Assembly (NCBI GenBank): GCA_022709695.1
Contig: JAKLII010000001.1
Coordinates: forward strand, 212,881-276,880
Reading direction: 5' to 3'
Origin: Bacteroidota bacterium
GTDB lineage: Bacteria; Bacteroidota; Bacteroidia; Bacteroidales; SKPS01
Length of the DNA stretch: 64,000 bases
The translations under genes and the position numbers were made by a program. Below, piece by piece: positions 1 through 7,799 of the stretch. The notes under the pieces were generated by a model. The model was given only the letters and a program-made list of their open reading frames with translations. It was not told where the DNA came from and made no database searches. Position 1 is the stretch's first letter; each line of letters opens with the position of its first letter.

Positions 1-303
1 AAGGATGAAAGTAAAGGGGCCGGGAGTGTTTTTTTTGATGACTTTAAATACCTGGGTGGTAATAGGCCGGGTATACATGGACAGATCGGTAAGGTCACAG
101 AAGATAAAAGAGAATCTGGACTTTTCGGGTTTCACCCCTTTGAGCCATGCCAGCTTTTCTACCGCACGGGGTTTCAGGATGCTGCAACCCATGGCGTACA
201 CTGAATCGGTCGGATAAATGATGATGCCCCCTTGTAAAAGCACCTCAACTGCCTGATCCAGCAGCTTTTCAGAGGGATTATCGGGGTATATTCTGATCAG
301 CAT
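1..303 (-). CDS. Sua5/YciO/YrdC-family protein (threonylcarbamoyl-AMP synthase-like), 3' end outside window
   Basis: Reverse-strand frame starting at ATG 303 and running off the window edge; about 101 residues are visible. It begins MLIRIYPDNPSEKLLDQAVE and contains GGIIIYPTDSVYAMGC and a KPEKSRFSFIFCDL stretch, which match the ATP/threonine-binding core of the YrdC fold. Members of this family make threonylcarbamoyl-AMP for tRNA t6A modification, or are YciO-type paralogues. The YPTDS signature is seen; the choice between Sua5 and YciO is inference, because the C-terminal part is missing. It lies just downstream of the SRP RNA on the same strand. Confidence 0.85.
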   Translation of the reverse strand, partial: MLIRIYPDNPSEKLLDQAVEVLLQGGIIIYPTDSVYAMGCSILKPRAVEKLAWLKGVKPEKSRFSFIFCDLTDLSMYTRPITTQVFKVIKKNTPGPFTFIL

Positions 304-319
304 AATGGTAAAATAAAAA

Positions 320-418
320 CGGGCAAGCTACTTATATCGCACCGCTACAACTGCCTGCCCTTGCTTCCTTCCGGACCTGGGGGAGTTCAACAGGAGCTGG
401 TCGTATAAGACTTACCCG
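320..418 (-). ncRNA. ffs: Bacterial small SRP RNA (4.5S-like)
   Basis: On the reverse strand the sequence contains CCAGGTCCGGAAGGAAGCA, which matches the universally conserved SRP RNA tip (tetraloop plus symmetric and asymmetric internal loops bound by Ffh). The ends are inferred from terminal pairing: CGGGTAAG (418-411) pairs with CTTGCCCG (327-320) with one G-U, giving an RNA of about 99 nt, normal for the Bacteroidota small form. It works with Ffh and FtsY in co-translational membrane targeting. Exact ends are approximate. Confidence 0.93.
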
Positions 419-468
419 CGTGCAAATATACGATGTTTTTGGTTTGCAAAGCACTTCCTCTTGAAAAT

Positions 469-505
469 GTTGAGGTGGTTTAGGGAGTTGAGAAAGTTGA
501 GATTT
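469..505. repeat. Degenerate 9-mer array (GTTGAGGNN / GTTTAGGGA family)
   Basis: About four imperfect units of GTTGAGGTG type ending in TTGAGATTT. The same unit and the same TTGAGATTT terminus recur at 54839-54875; related arrays lie at 55324-55384 and 56194-56261. The rest of 419-607 is AT-rich and shows nothing else besides the promoter-like motif at 583-590. Confidence 0.6.
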
Positions 506-582
506 GTTTGACAGTGTAAATTGTTGTATACTGCCATTTAAAAAAGCAGTGAACTATAGTATGGATTGTTAGAAAAAACCTG

Positions 583-590
583 TAGGTTTG
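583..590 (+). promoter_or_regulatory. Bacteroidota -7 promoter motif (TAGGTTTG)
   Basis: Perfect match to TAnnTTTG, 17 nt before ATG 608. No convincing -33 TTTG is seen. It would drive the DUF4199/GT2/GT4 operon with a very short leader. Confidence 0.5.
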
Positions 591-607
591 CATAAAATTT
601 CACCTTT

Positions 608-1198
608 ATGAATACGAATAAATCTGTATTTATCAATGGAGTCATCAGGTTCGGACTCATTTCGGCAGCGGTGTTTGCTTTATACTGTATTCTGATCTAT
701 GTGCTTGAAGTAAACATCTTCGCTCCCTTTTTCTCCATTTTCAGCCTTTTGCTCACCATCCTGTTCATGGTTGTTCCCATGGTGATGGGTATCAGGTACA
801 TCAACAAGATGCAGGTTTCGCCGATGGGGTTTGGCAGCAAATACCTGGCTGCATTGCTGATCGGATTTATCGGAATGCTTGTATATTCGATTTTGTTCTG
901 GATCCTCATGTATCAGGTCGATCCTGCCTACATGGCTGGTATGCAGGAGCAGTTTATCTCAGACATGTACGACCGGTTTGCAGAAGCTGGAATGTCTGAA
1001 GATCTTGTGGCTTCCCAGATGGAGCGGATTATCCGCCAGATGGAAAGAGCGAAGGATCCGGTGAGGAACCTTCTTACTTCTCTTGCATCGTCCATCATCA
1101 CACCGGGACTTATCGGACTGATTGTGGCAGCGGCTGTGAATACCCGCCGGTATCATGAAGATCATATTGTTGTACTGGACGAGGAAACAGGCAAATAA
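608..1198 (+). CDS. DUF4199 domain membrane protein
   Basis: A 196-residue integral membrane protein with about four hydrophobic segments (residues 11-32, 38-60, 79-101, 154-175) and a charged central helix of about 110-150. The arrangement fits the DUF4199 family, which is confined largely to Bacteroidota and has no established biochemical role. Its stop overlaps the ATG of the glycosyltransferase (TAATG), so the two are translationally coupled. This pairing recurs in the phylum and suggests a role in the lipid-linked sugar pathway (inference). ATG 608 is supported by the -7 motif at 583-590. Confidence 0.85.
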   Translation: MNTNKSVFINGVIRFGLISAAVFALYCILIYVLEVNIFAPFFSIFSLLLTILFMVVPMVMGIRYINKMQVSPMGFGSKYLAALLIGFIGMLVYSILFWILMYQVDPAYMAGMQEQFISDMYDRFAEAGMSEDLVASQMERIIRQMERAKDPVRNLLTSLASSIITPGLIGLIVAAAVNTRRYHEDHIVVLDEETGK

Positions 1199-2145
1199 TG
1201 GATATCAGCATAGTTGTTCCCCTGCTCAACGAAGAGGAATCACTTCCCGAGCTTTGCCAATGGATCGACCAGGTAATGCAGGAACATGGTTACACCTACG
1301 AGATCATACTGATGGATGACGGCAGTACAGATGCCTCGTGGAATGTAATCAGCCGTCTTGCCAAGGAGAATCCAAGTATAAAAGGGATCAGGTTTCAGCG
1401 GAACTACGGAAAGAGTGCTGCACTTCATACCGGATTTCAGCATGTTACAGGCGATGTGGTGATTACCATGGACGCGGATTTACAGGACAGCCCTGATGAA
1501 ATACCCGGGCTTTACCGGATGGTGATGGAGGAAGGGTACGACCTGGTTTCAGGCTGGAAGAAAAAAAGGTATGATCCGCTTAGCAAGACTGTTCCTACCA
1601 AACTTTACAACTGGGCCACACGCAAGATGTCGGGCATAAAGCTGCACGACTTCAACTGTGGATTAAAGGCATACAGGAATGTAGTAATCAAGAACATAGA
1701 GATTTATGGGGAGATGCATCGATACATCCCTGTAATCGCCAAATGGGCCGGGTTTGGGAACATCGGCGAGAAGGTAGTGCAACACCGGGCACGGCAATAC
1801 GGAGAAACTAAATTCGGCATGGAGCGGTTTATCCGCGGACCGCTTGATTTGCTCACCATCTCCTTTGTGGGTAAGTTTCGCAAACGCCCGATGCACCTGT
1901 TCGGGATCCTGGGCACCATCATATTCATTATCGGTTTCGGGATCGCCGGATATCTGGTGTATGTAAAGATATTCCACGATGTGTACAAGATGACCGACAG
2001 GCCGTTGTTTTATTTTGGATTGTTGTGCATGGTACTTGGTACCCAATTGTTCATGACAGGTTTTCTTGCAGAGCTGGTATCACGAAACGCTTCTGACAAG
2101 AACCAGTACAATATTGCCGAGTACACATTCAGTGATAATCACTGA
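1198..2145 (+). CDS. GT2 family glycosyltransferase, polyprenyl-phosphate sugar transferase type (DPM1/GtrB-like)
   Basis: 315 residues. The GT-A domain starts at residue 1 with DISIVVPLLNEEESLPEL, has the nucleotide-binding DDGSTDASW near residue 40 and the metal-binding MDADLQDSPDEIP near 90, followed by QHRARQYGETKFG. Two C-terminal hydrophobic segments (about 236-257 and 268-292) match the GtrB/DPM1 subfamily that loads sugars onto undecaprenyl phosphate at the inner membrane. The donor sugar cannot be read from sequence. The start overlaps the preceding stop by one base. Confidence 0.92.
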   Translation: MDISIVVPLLNEEESLPELCQWIDQVMQEHGYTYEIILMDDGSTDASWNVISRLAKENPSIKGIRFQRNYGKSAALHTGFQHVTGDVVITMDADLQDSPDEIPGLYRMVMEEGYDLVSGWKKKRYDPLSKTVPTKLYNWATRKMSGIKLHDFNCGLKAYRNVVIKNIEIYGEMHRYIPVIAKWAGFGNIGEKVVQHRARQYGETKFGMERFIRGPLDLLTISFVGKFRKRPMHLFGILGTIIFIIGFGIAGYLVYVKIFHDVYKMTDRPLFYFGLLCMVLGTQLFMTGFLAELVSRNASDKNQYNIAEYTFSDNH

Positions 2146-2158
2146 ATAACAACTATAT

Positions 2159-3280
2159 ATGAAAATAGTAATTCTGGGAACCGCCTGGCCTCTGCGGGGA
2201 GGATTGGCGGCCTTTAACCACCGGCTTGCTGAAGAATACGGGAGGCAGGGGCATGAAGTGGTGATTTTTGGATTCAGGCTGCAGTATCCCTCATTTCTGT
2301 TTCCAGGGAAATCGCAATACAGTGAGGAACCGGCACCTGAAGGGCTTAATATCAGGCCCGTGGTGAATTCCGTCAACCCATTGAACTGGCTGATAAACGG
2401 ACGACGTATCCGAAAGCTTGCGCCTGATCTCCTGATTATCAAATTCTGGCTTCCGTTCATGGCGCCCTGCCTGGGTACCATCGCGGGCATTGCCAGGCGG
2501 AATGGTAAAACGAGGGTAATTTCCGTGGTTGACAATATGATACCGCACGAACACAGGCCGGGTGACGAAGTGTTCACCAGGTACTTTGTCAAAAGGGTTG
2601 ATGGATTTGTGGCCATGACCCAATCGGTTCTGGACGACATTGCCCTTTTTGATGCCCATAAGAAGAGGTTATTATGCCCACATCCCCTCTATGATCATTT
2701 TGGCGATACCATGCAACCCACAAAAGCCCGAGAGGCTTTGGGGATAGATCCTTCCACGAAACTGCTGCTCTTTTTCGGACTTATCCGCGACTATAAAGGG
2801 CTCGATATTCTTATCCGCGCCATGGCCGAGCCTTCGGTCAAAAGCCTTGGGATTAAGCTACTGGTGGCAGGTGAATATTACACCAAACCTGAACAGTACC
2901 TCGACCTTATCCATCACCTGGGATTATCAGAAAGCATCCTCCTGCATACAGCATTCATACCTGACAGCAAAGTGGCGCTATACTTCAATGCTGCCGATCT
3001 CGTGGTGCAGCCGTACAAAACTGCCACACAAAGCGGAGTAACCCAGATAGCCTACCATTTCAACAAGCCTATGGTGGTAACCCGTGTGGGCGGACTGGCT
3101 GAAATGGTTCCTGACGGGATTGCAGGTTATGTGGTTGATCCGGAACCGGGTGCCGTTGCAGCAGCTATATCTGAATTCTACAGGGAAGAAAAATCTGATA
3201 CCCTTACCGCCGGAGTAATTGCCGAGAAATCGAAATATACCTGGAAGCGCCTCACAGAGGCCATAGACTCTCTACTGTAG
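2159..3280 (+). CDS. GT4-type glycosyltransferase (GT-B fold)
   Basis: 373 residues. The N-terminal Rossmann domain begins KIVILGTAWPLRGGLAAFNH and the C-terminal donor-binding domain includes LLFFGLIRDYKGLDILIRAM (about 203-222), then an AADLVVQPYKTATQSGV loop, typical of Glycos_transf_1. It probably transfers a nucleotide-activated sugar to a lipid or envelope glycan. It follows the GT2 gene by 13 nt and belongs to the same operon. Specificity is unknown. A TTGGC-rich low-complexity stretch starts directly after the stop. Confidence 0.9.
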   Translation: MKIVILGTAWPLRGGLAAFNHRLAEEYGRQGHEVVIFGFRLQYPSFLFPGKSQYSEEPAPEGLNIRPVVNSVNPLNWLINGRRIRKLAPDLLIIKFWLPFMAPCLGTIAGIARRNGKTRVISVVDNMIPHEHRPGDEVFTRYFVKRVDGFVAMTQSVLDDIALFDAHKKRLLCPHPLYDHFGDTMQPTKAREALGIDPSTKLLLFFGLIRDYKGLDILIRAMAEPSVKSLGIKLLVAGEYYTKPEQYLDLIHHLGLSESILLHTAFIPDSKVALYFNAADLVVQPYKTATQSGVTQIAYHFNKPMVVTRVGGLAEMVPDGIAGYVVDPEPGAVAAAISEFYREEKSDTLTAGVIAEKSKYTWKRLTEAIDSLL

Positions 3281-3352
3281 GCTTTTGGCGATTAGCACTT
3301 GGCCATTGGCTTTTAGATTTTGGGTCTTATTATTTTTACCGACAACATCAAA

Positions 3353-3511
3353 TCGCCCGCAAATCTCCGCAGATATTTCTAATTTTTAATTTTGAGTCCC
3401 CTCCGAAAACCACTTTCTTTTATTTTCCCGCAGATTTCGCAGATAAACGCAGATTGTAACTCATTGTATTTCAGTATATAGCTTTCTGCGAAAATCAGCG
3501 GGATCTGCGGG
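3353..3511. repeat. Intergenic inverted repeat of the CGCAGAT type
   Basis: Arms 3427-3453 (CCCGCAGATTTCGCAGATAA...) and 3485-3511 are 27 nt each and largely complementary, separated by 31 nt; a half-related copy (CCGCAGATATTT) lies at 3367-3378. This repeat type, built from CGCAGAT words, is scattered between genes in many Bacteroidota. It lies between the convergent GT4 and hddA genes. Mobility is not shown by the sequence. Confidence 0.75.
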
Positions 3512-3563
3512 CATTTCTTTTTGGAGTGGGCTCAATTTTTAATTGCAAACCTCCAACCTCAAA

Positions 3564-4586
3564 CTAATATCTCCAGGTTCTCAGTCCCTGCTTGGTAAAC
3601 TCATAGCGCTTGCATTCACCGCCAAACTGTTTCAGGGCTTCTGCCACCGCAAAACGGCTGTTTCCGGGACAATAGAACACCATAAAACCTCCCCCGCCGG
3701 CACCTGATATTTTTCCGCCATTGGCACCAGCCCTGAGCGCTGTCTCATAGATTTCATCAATCAGCGTATTAGTAATGCCTTCTGCCATTTCCTTCTTATG
3801 CCGCCAGCCATAATCGAGGATTTTGCCAATCTCATCGATTTCGCCCCGCAGCAGGGCTTCCTTCATCATCCGGGCCTGTTCCTTCAGCCGGTGCATTGCC
3901 TCAATGGTGCGCATGTGTTTATCTTCCACATTACGCTGCTGGCTCTCGATGATTTTTGAGGATAACCTGCTGGTGGAGGTATAATACAGTAAAAGGTTAT
4001 GCGCCAGTTCGTCGAGGTAGTGCTGATGGACCCTGAGCGGGTTAACGATTACTTTGTCATCGCGGTAAAATTCCATGAAGTTCACCCCGCCAAAAGTAGC
4101 AGCATACTGATCCTGTTTCCCTCCGGCCATTGCCAGATCTACTCGCTCGATTTCGTATGCCAGATGGGCGATGTCATATTCCCCCAATGGAAGTTTAAGC
4201 CATTCGACAAATGCGCCCAGGATGGCAATCACAAGGGTGGAAGAGGTTCCAAGGCCCGATCCCGGAGGTGCATCCACAAAGGTAGTGAGTTCAAATCCCA
4301 GAGGTTTGTGCACAAAGTCGCGGACGATCCTGTTGTATATTCCTTTGTGGAGGCTCAGGATACCATCGATAGGGATGGATACCTCCGAAGCCTTGTCATA
4401 GAAAGTTCCGGTATCGACGGATCGGATAATAATCCTGTCTTCTTCCAGAGGACGAACCGAGGCATAGGCATACAGGCTGATGGTGGCATTGAGTATGGCT
4501 CCGCCAAAAAGGTCAGAATACGGTGCCACATCTGTACCCCCACCGGCCAGACCAAGCCTGAGAGGCGCTTTACTGCGGATGATCAT
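3564..4586 (-). CDS. hddA: D-glycero-alpha-D-manno-heptose-7-phosphate kinase (GHMP kinase)
   Basis: 340 residues. GHMP kinase motifs: N-terminal SKAPLRLGLAGGGTDV (5-20), ATP-binding DAPPGSGLGTSST (105-117) and C-terminal KISGAGGGGFMVF. HddA phosphorylates D-glycero-alpha-D-manno-heptose 7-phosphate at C1. The assignment over other GHMP kinases rests on the N-terminal signature and on gmhA, hddC and gmhB starting 550 bp away on the other strand. It lies 11 nt downstream of the cyclophilin gene, presumably co-transcribed. The stop codon adjoins a 7-mer repeat (TTTGAGG/TTGGAGG) at 3546-3566. Confidence 0.88.
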   Translation of the reverse strand: MIIRSKAPLRLGLAGGGTDVAPYSDLFGGAILNATISLYAYASVRPLEEDRIIIRSVDTGTFYDKASEVSIPIDGILSLHKGIYNRIVRDFVHKPLGFELTTFVDAPPGSGLGTSSTLVIAILGAFVEWLKLPLGEYDIAHLAYEIERVDLAMAGGKQDQYAATFGGVNFMEFYRDDKVIVNPLRVHQHYLDELAHNLLLYYTSTSRLSSKIIESQQRNVEDKHMRTIEAMHRLKEQARMMKEALLRGEIDEIGKILDYGWRHKKEMAEGITNTLIDEIYETALRAGANGGKISGAGGGGFMVFYCPGNSRFAVAEALKQFGGECKRYEFTKQGLRTWRY

Positions 4587-4597
4587 GGTACAATGGA

Positions 4598-5038
4598 TTA
4601 TGCTTCTTCGATGATGACGATTTTCTCAATCTTATCACCTCTTCTGATCGCATCGATTACTTCCAGTCCTTCATAAACTTTCCCAAATACGGTATGATTA
4701 CGATCCAGATGCCTGGTATTCATCCTGTTATGACATATAAAAAACTGTGACCCACCGGTATCACGGCCTGCGTGTGCCATAGAAAGGACACCCCGATCAT
4801 GAAATTGATTTTCACCATCAAGTTCACATTTAATGGTATAGCCTGGTCCACCGGCACCTGTGCCATTGGGGCACCCCCCCTGGATGACGAAATCAGGGAT
4901 GACCCTGTGAAAGGTCAATCCATCGTAGAAGCCACTTTTGGCCAACTTTACAAAATTTTCTACCGTATTGGGGGCGTCATTATGAAAGAATCTCACTTTC
5001 ATTACCCCTTTCTGCGTATGGATTTCTGCTTTATACAT
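4598..5038 (-). CDS. Cyclophilin-type peptidyl-prolyl cis-trans isomerase
   Basis: 146 residues, the size of a minimal cytoplasmic cyclophilin with no signal peptide. Visible motifs: [13 protein letters not shown] (catalytic Arg and Phe), [29 protein letters not shown] and [14 protein letters not shown]. It catalyses prolyl isomerisation in protein folding. It is the first gene of a two-gene unit with hddA; no functional link to heptose synthesis is implied. A -7 motif (TATTTTTG on minus) lies 26 nt upstream. Confidence 0.94.
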   Translation of the reverse strand: MYKAEIHTQKGVMKVRFFHNDAPNTVENFVKLAKSGFYDGLTFHRVIPDFVIQGGCPNGTGAGGPGYTIKCELDGENQFHDRGVLSMAHAGRDTGGSQFFICHNRMNTRHLDRNHTVFGKVYEGLEVIDAIRRGDKIEKIVIIEEA

Positions 5039-5063
5039 AAGCTTCAGCTATTGGTTTAAGGAG

Positions 5064-5112
5064 CAAAAATAGCGAATTCGGTTGAGAAATCAGTGAAAAA
5101 TCCCCATCTTTG
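5064..5112. promoter_or_regulatory. Divergent promoter region between cyclophilin and gmhA
   Basis: Minus strand: perfect -7 motif TATTTTTG at 5071-5064, 26 nt before ATG 5038. Plus strand: near-match CATCTTTG at 5105-5112, 20 nt before ATG 5132. The plus-strand motif lies downstream of the GTG at 5093, which argues for ATG 5132 as the gmhA start. Confidence 0.45.
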
Positions 5113-5131
5113 CCGTATAAACCCAAGGGAA

Positions 5132-5707
5132 ATGGACCGTATCAGAAAAACCATACTTGAATCGGCTGCCGTTAAAACAGCCATTAGTCAGGATGAACAC
5201 CTCCTAAGGACCACCGAACAGGTAATCATACGCATTATCCATTGCTACCGGAATGGAGGCAAGGTGTTGTTTTGCGGTAATGGTGGCAGTGCAGCCGATG
5301 CGCAACATCTGGCGGCTGAGTTATCAGGCAGGTTTTATTACGATCGCCCTCCCCTGTCGGCTGAGGCACTGCATGTGAACACTTCATATCTGACGGCAGT
5401 TGCAAATGATTATTCCTACCATGAAATTTTCGCCCGTCTCCTGAAGGGAACAGGCAAGAAGGGGGACGTGCTTATCGGCATTTCCACATCGGGAAACTCT
5501 CCCAACATCATCAGGGCATTTGAGGTGGCACGCGAAATGGGCATTACTACCGTTGCATTAACCGGTGAAACGGGAGGAAAGATGAAACCACTTTCCGATT
5601 TCCTGTTGAATATTCCCTCCTCCGATACTCCCAGAATTCAGGAGTCCCACATCATGCTGGGCCATATCATATGTGAGCACGTAGAAAGCACATTGTTTCC
5701 ACGCTGA
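5132..5707 (+). CDS. gmhA: D-sedoheptulose-7-phosphate isomerase (phosphoheptose isomerase)
   Basis: 191 residues from ATG 5132; GTG 5093 would add 13 residues, but a promoter-like motif lies between them and 191 is the family length. SIS fold with GNGGSAADAQHLAAELSGR (49-67), ISTSGNSPN (117-125) and C-terminal RIQESHIMLGH carrying the conserved His. It converts sedoheptulose 7-phosphate to D-glycero-D-manno-heptose 7-phosphate, the first step toward nucleotide-activated heptose. It is followed at once by hddC (TGATGA overlap) and gmhB, so the three are translationally coupled. Confidence 0.93.
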   Translation: MDRIRKTILESAAVKTAISQDEHLLRTTEQVIIRIIHCYRNGGKVLFCGNGGSAADAQHLAAELSGRFYYDRPPLSAEALHVNTSYLTAVANDYSYHEIFARLLKGTGKKGDVLIGISTSGNSPNIIRAFEVAREMGITTVALTGETGGKMKPLSDFLLNIPSSDTPRIQESHIMLGHIICEHVESTLFPR

Positions 5708-6411
5708 TGAAAATCGTTTGCGACCAGGCTATTATTCTTGCCGGAGGTTTGGGAACACGGTTACGCGGAGTGGTATCTGACCGTCCCAAGTCGATGGCTT
5801 TGATCCACAACCGTCCTTTCCTGTCGTACCAGTTCGACTACCTGCTTGAACAGGGAATCCGGAGGATTGTCCTGTCTACAGGCTATATGGGTGAATCCAT
5901 TGAATCATATTTTGGGAATACGTATCATGATCTTTCCATTCAATACGTGAAAGAAAAAGAACCCATGGGAACCGGTGGCGGGCTCTTGCTGGCTTCACAG
6001 GAATTGAGCGGAAACACATTTATGATGAATGGAGATTCGCTGTTCAGCATTCCGCTAAAGGAACTGGAAGATGCCAAATATCAATACCATCCATCTGTGG
6101 TGATTGCCCTTAGGAAGGTTGAAGATGCGGGCAGGTACGGGCAGGTTGAAATCAATGATAAGAACAGGATTATGGCTTTCAGGGAAAAGAATCCTGGAGC
6201 AGGTGAGGGTTCTATCAATGGCGGAATCTATCTGATGGAGGCAGAATGGTTGAAAAAGTGTGCACCGGCAGAAAAGTTCTCTCTGGAAAGGGAGATCTTT
6301 GCAGCCAAAGCCACACAGGAGTTTTTCATGGGCATTGCATTCAACAATTATTTTATTGATATTGGAATACCTGAAGATTACAGGAGGGCATGCGATGAAT
6401 TCCCTGACTAA
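5707..6411 (+). CDS. hddC: Nucleotidyltransferase, probable D-glycero-alpha-D-manno-heptose-1-phosphate guanylyltransferase
   Basis: 234 residues. Nucleotidyltransferase signature LAGGLGTRLRGVVSDRPKSMA (11-31), GDSLFSI metal-binding region and the NGGIYLM sugar-binding segment. Length and context (gmhA before, gmhB after, hddA kinase opposite) point to HddC, which makes GDP-D-glycero-alpha-D-manno-heptose; the nucleotide specificity is inferred from context. The start overlaps the gmhA stop. A less likely alternative is a mannose-1-phosphate or glucose-1-phosphate nucleotidyltransferase. Confidence 0.85.
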   Translation: MKIVCDQAIILAGGLGTRLRGVVSDRPKSMALIHNRPFLSYQFDYLLEQGIRRIVLSTGYMGESIESYFGNTYHDLSIQYVKEKEPMGTGGGLLLASQELSGNTFMMNGDSLFSIPLKELEDAKYQYHPSVVIALRKVEDAGRYGQVEINDKNRIMAFREKNPGAGEGSINGGIYLMEAEWLKKCAPAEKFSLEREIFAAKATQEFFMGIAFNNYFIDIGIPEDYRRACDEFPD

Positions 6412-6946
6412 ACTGCAAAGTGCAAGTTTTCTGTTTCTCGATCGCGACGGGGTGATCAACAGGCGTATTCCTGACGGTTATGTTACCTGCTGGGAGGAGT
6501 TTGCGTTTCTGCCGGGAGTCCTGGAAGCGATTGCTCATCTGAGCAACCGGTTTTCAAAAGTTGTGGTTGTCACCAACCAACAGGGGGTTGGCAAAGGATT
6601 AATGAGCCTTCAGGAACTTGACCATATTCATGACAGTATGGTGCAGGAAATCGGAAAATCGGGCGGAAGAGTGGATGCCGTGTTCTATTGCACGGATACA
6701 ACAGATACAGAAAATAATTGCAGGAAGCCTGGTGTTGCACTGGGGCTGTCAGCCAAAAGCAGATTTCCGGAAATTGAATTCGACATGAGTGTAATGGTGG
6801 GAGATTCCGCAAGTGACATGGAATTTGGGAGAAATCTTGAAATGGTGAATGTTTTCATTGGATTGGATGGAGAGCCACCAGATTGTATACATATTGATTA
6901 TCAGTTTGAATCACTGAAAGCTTTTGCTGAGTTCTGCTGTGATTGA
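6395..6946 (+). CDS. gmhB: D-glycero-D-manno-heptose 1,7-bisphosphate 7-phosphatase (HAD family)
   Basis: 183 residues from ATG 6395, which has a strong AGGAGG (6382-6387) and overlaps the end of hddC by 17 nt; the open frame extends further upstream but without homology. HAD motifs: FLDRDGVIN (Asp16 and Asp18), VVTNQQGVGKG, CRKPG and MVGDSASDMEFG. It removes the 7-phosphate to leave heptose 1-phosphate for HddC. The usual GmhB zinc loop (CxH...CxC) seems reduced to two isolated Cys around YCTDTTDTENNCRKP, so metal binding may be lost. Confidence 0.9.
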   Translation: MNSLTKLQSASFLFLDRDGVINRRIPDGYVTCWEEFAFLPGVLEAIAHLSNRFSKVVVVTNQQGVGKGLMSLQELDHIHDSMVQEIGKSGGRVDAVFYCTDTTDTENNCRKPGVALGLSAKSRFPEIEFDMSVMVGDSASDMEFGRNLEMVNVFIGLDGEPPDCIHIDYQFESLKAFAEFCCD

Positions 6947-6991
6947 CTCACTGACAGGAATTTATTCTGATGCCTCATATCACACTGCAAC

Positions 6992-7438
6992 TCACCAGAA
7001 ACACCTGAATTTGGGGATGATATCCATCCGTTCGTACAATATGGTCAGTTCGTCATTGAAAGTTTTTTCCAGGTGATAATTTTTCTGGTCTCCGATATGC
7101 CGGATCAGATCAGGCAAATCGAAAATTGAATGGGTGACGCTTGTATAACCTGTCTGCCAACCTTCGAATTCGGGAAATACTTTATGGAATCTGATAAAGA
7201 AGCCTGAGTTGACTTTAAGTTCCCTGATGAGGCTTGAGAGGCTCAATTCAGGGTGAAGAGATGCAATGATGTGGAGATGGTCTGAGGTACCATTGATTTT
7301 GTATACATGACATTTTTTGCTGGTCAATTGGCTTTTAAGGTAGCCAAAAAGACGATGATGTCCTTCTTCTGCAAGAACGGGTTTGTGGCGATAAGTTCCC
7401 CAGGTCCAGTGATAGAGGTGTTGGGTTAATGGATGCAT
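6992..7438 (-). mobile_element. RAYT / IS200-like Y1 transposase, probably inactive (catalytic Tyr apparently His)
   Basis: 148 residues, full length for the Y1_Tnp family. The HUH motif is present in GTSDHLHIIASL, followed by SLSSLIRELKVNSGFF and WQTGYTSVTHS. By eye, the segment usually reading Y-I-x-N-Q (the nucleophilic tyrosine) here reads RHIGDQ, with CAT at the Tyr position. These enzymes cut single-stranded DNA at hairpins; RAYT members mobilise REP palindromes. No accessory tnpB and no clear element ends are seen. A hairpin element lies 154 bp upstream at 7592-7656, with a second copy at 59839-59903. Confidence 0.85.
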
Positions 7439-7591
7439 GACAGAAGGGTTTTGGTTGGTAAACTGGAAAATGGAATCATTTTGTTCGATGTTTTCATGCT
7501 GATAAAATTTGGTGTATAGATGATTGAGAAGTGGAAAAAGGAGATTTTGAAGTGATTTTTTTGCAGGATAATTGCCGCTACTCGACTCTAA

Positions 7592-7656
7592 GCCCTGTTA
7601 AACGGGGCTATACGTTCGATAAATTCAATATTGACAAGGCCTCCCTGCTTAGAGGT
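7592..7656 (+). repeat. Two-box hairpin element, copy 1 (REP-like)
   Basis: Hairpin AGCCCTGTTAAACGGGGCT at 7591-7609 (9 bp stem, one G-T pair, single-A loop), then TATACGT and, 57 nt after the element start, TTAGAGGT (7649-7656). Copy 2 at 59839-59903 keeps both boxes at the same 57-nt spacing while the spacer has diverged. The gap 7439-7799 contains only this element and the promoter at 7748-7755. Confidence 0.7.
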
Positions 7657-7747
7657 GTGTCATCTTATTAACAGGCTACCCAGCCCTTGATTTTCATCTC
7701 TTACTTCAGAATGATAGTGAAGCGATATTTTCTGCTTAAAGATGTAT

Positions 7748-7755
7748 TACCTTTG
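7748..7755 (+). promoter_or_regulatory. Bacteroidota -7 promoter motif (TACCTTTG)
   Basis: Perfect TAnnTTTG match 44 nt before ATG 7800; no clear -33 element. Confidence 0.45.
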
Positions 7756-7799
7756 AGGTATCTAATCAATAAGTTGTCACAAAACAAAAATTTGAGATC

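Noticed and set aside
320..418. tRNA or other RNA
   Set aside because: The conserved GGAAG-type SRP tip identifies it as SRP RNA.
3999..4676. 225-residue plus-strand ORF
   Set aside because: It is antisense to hddA, whose GHMP motifs are clear; no start signal or homology.
5093..5131. Longer gmhA start at GTG 5093
   Set aside because: Family length and the promoter-like CATCTTTG at 5105-5112 favour ATG 5132.
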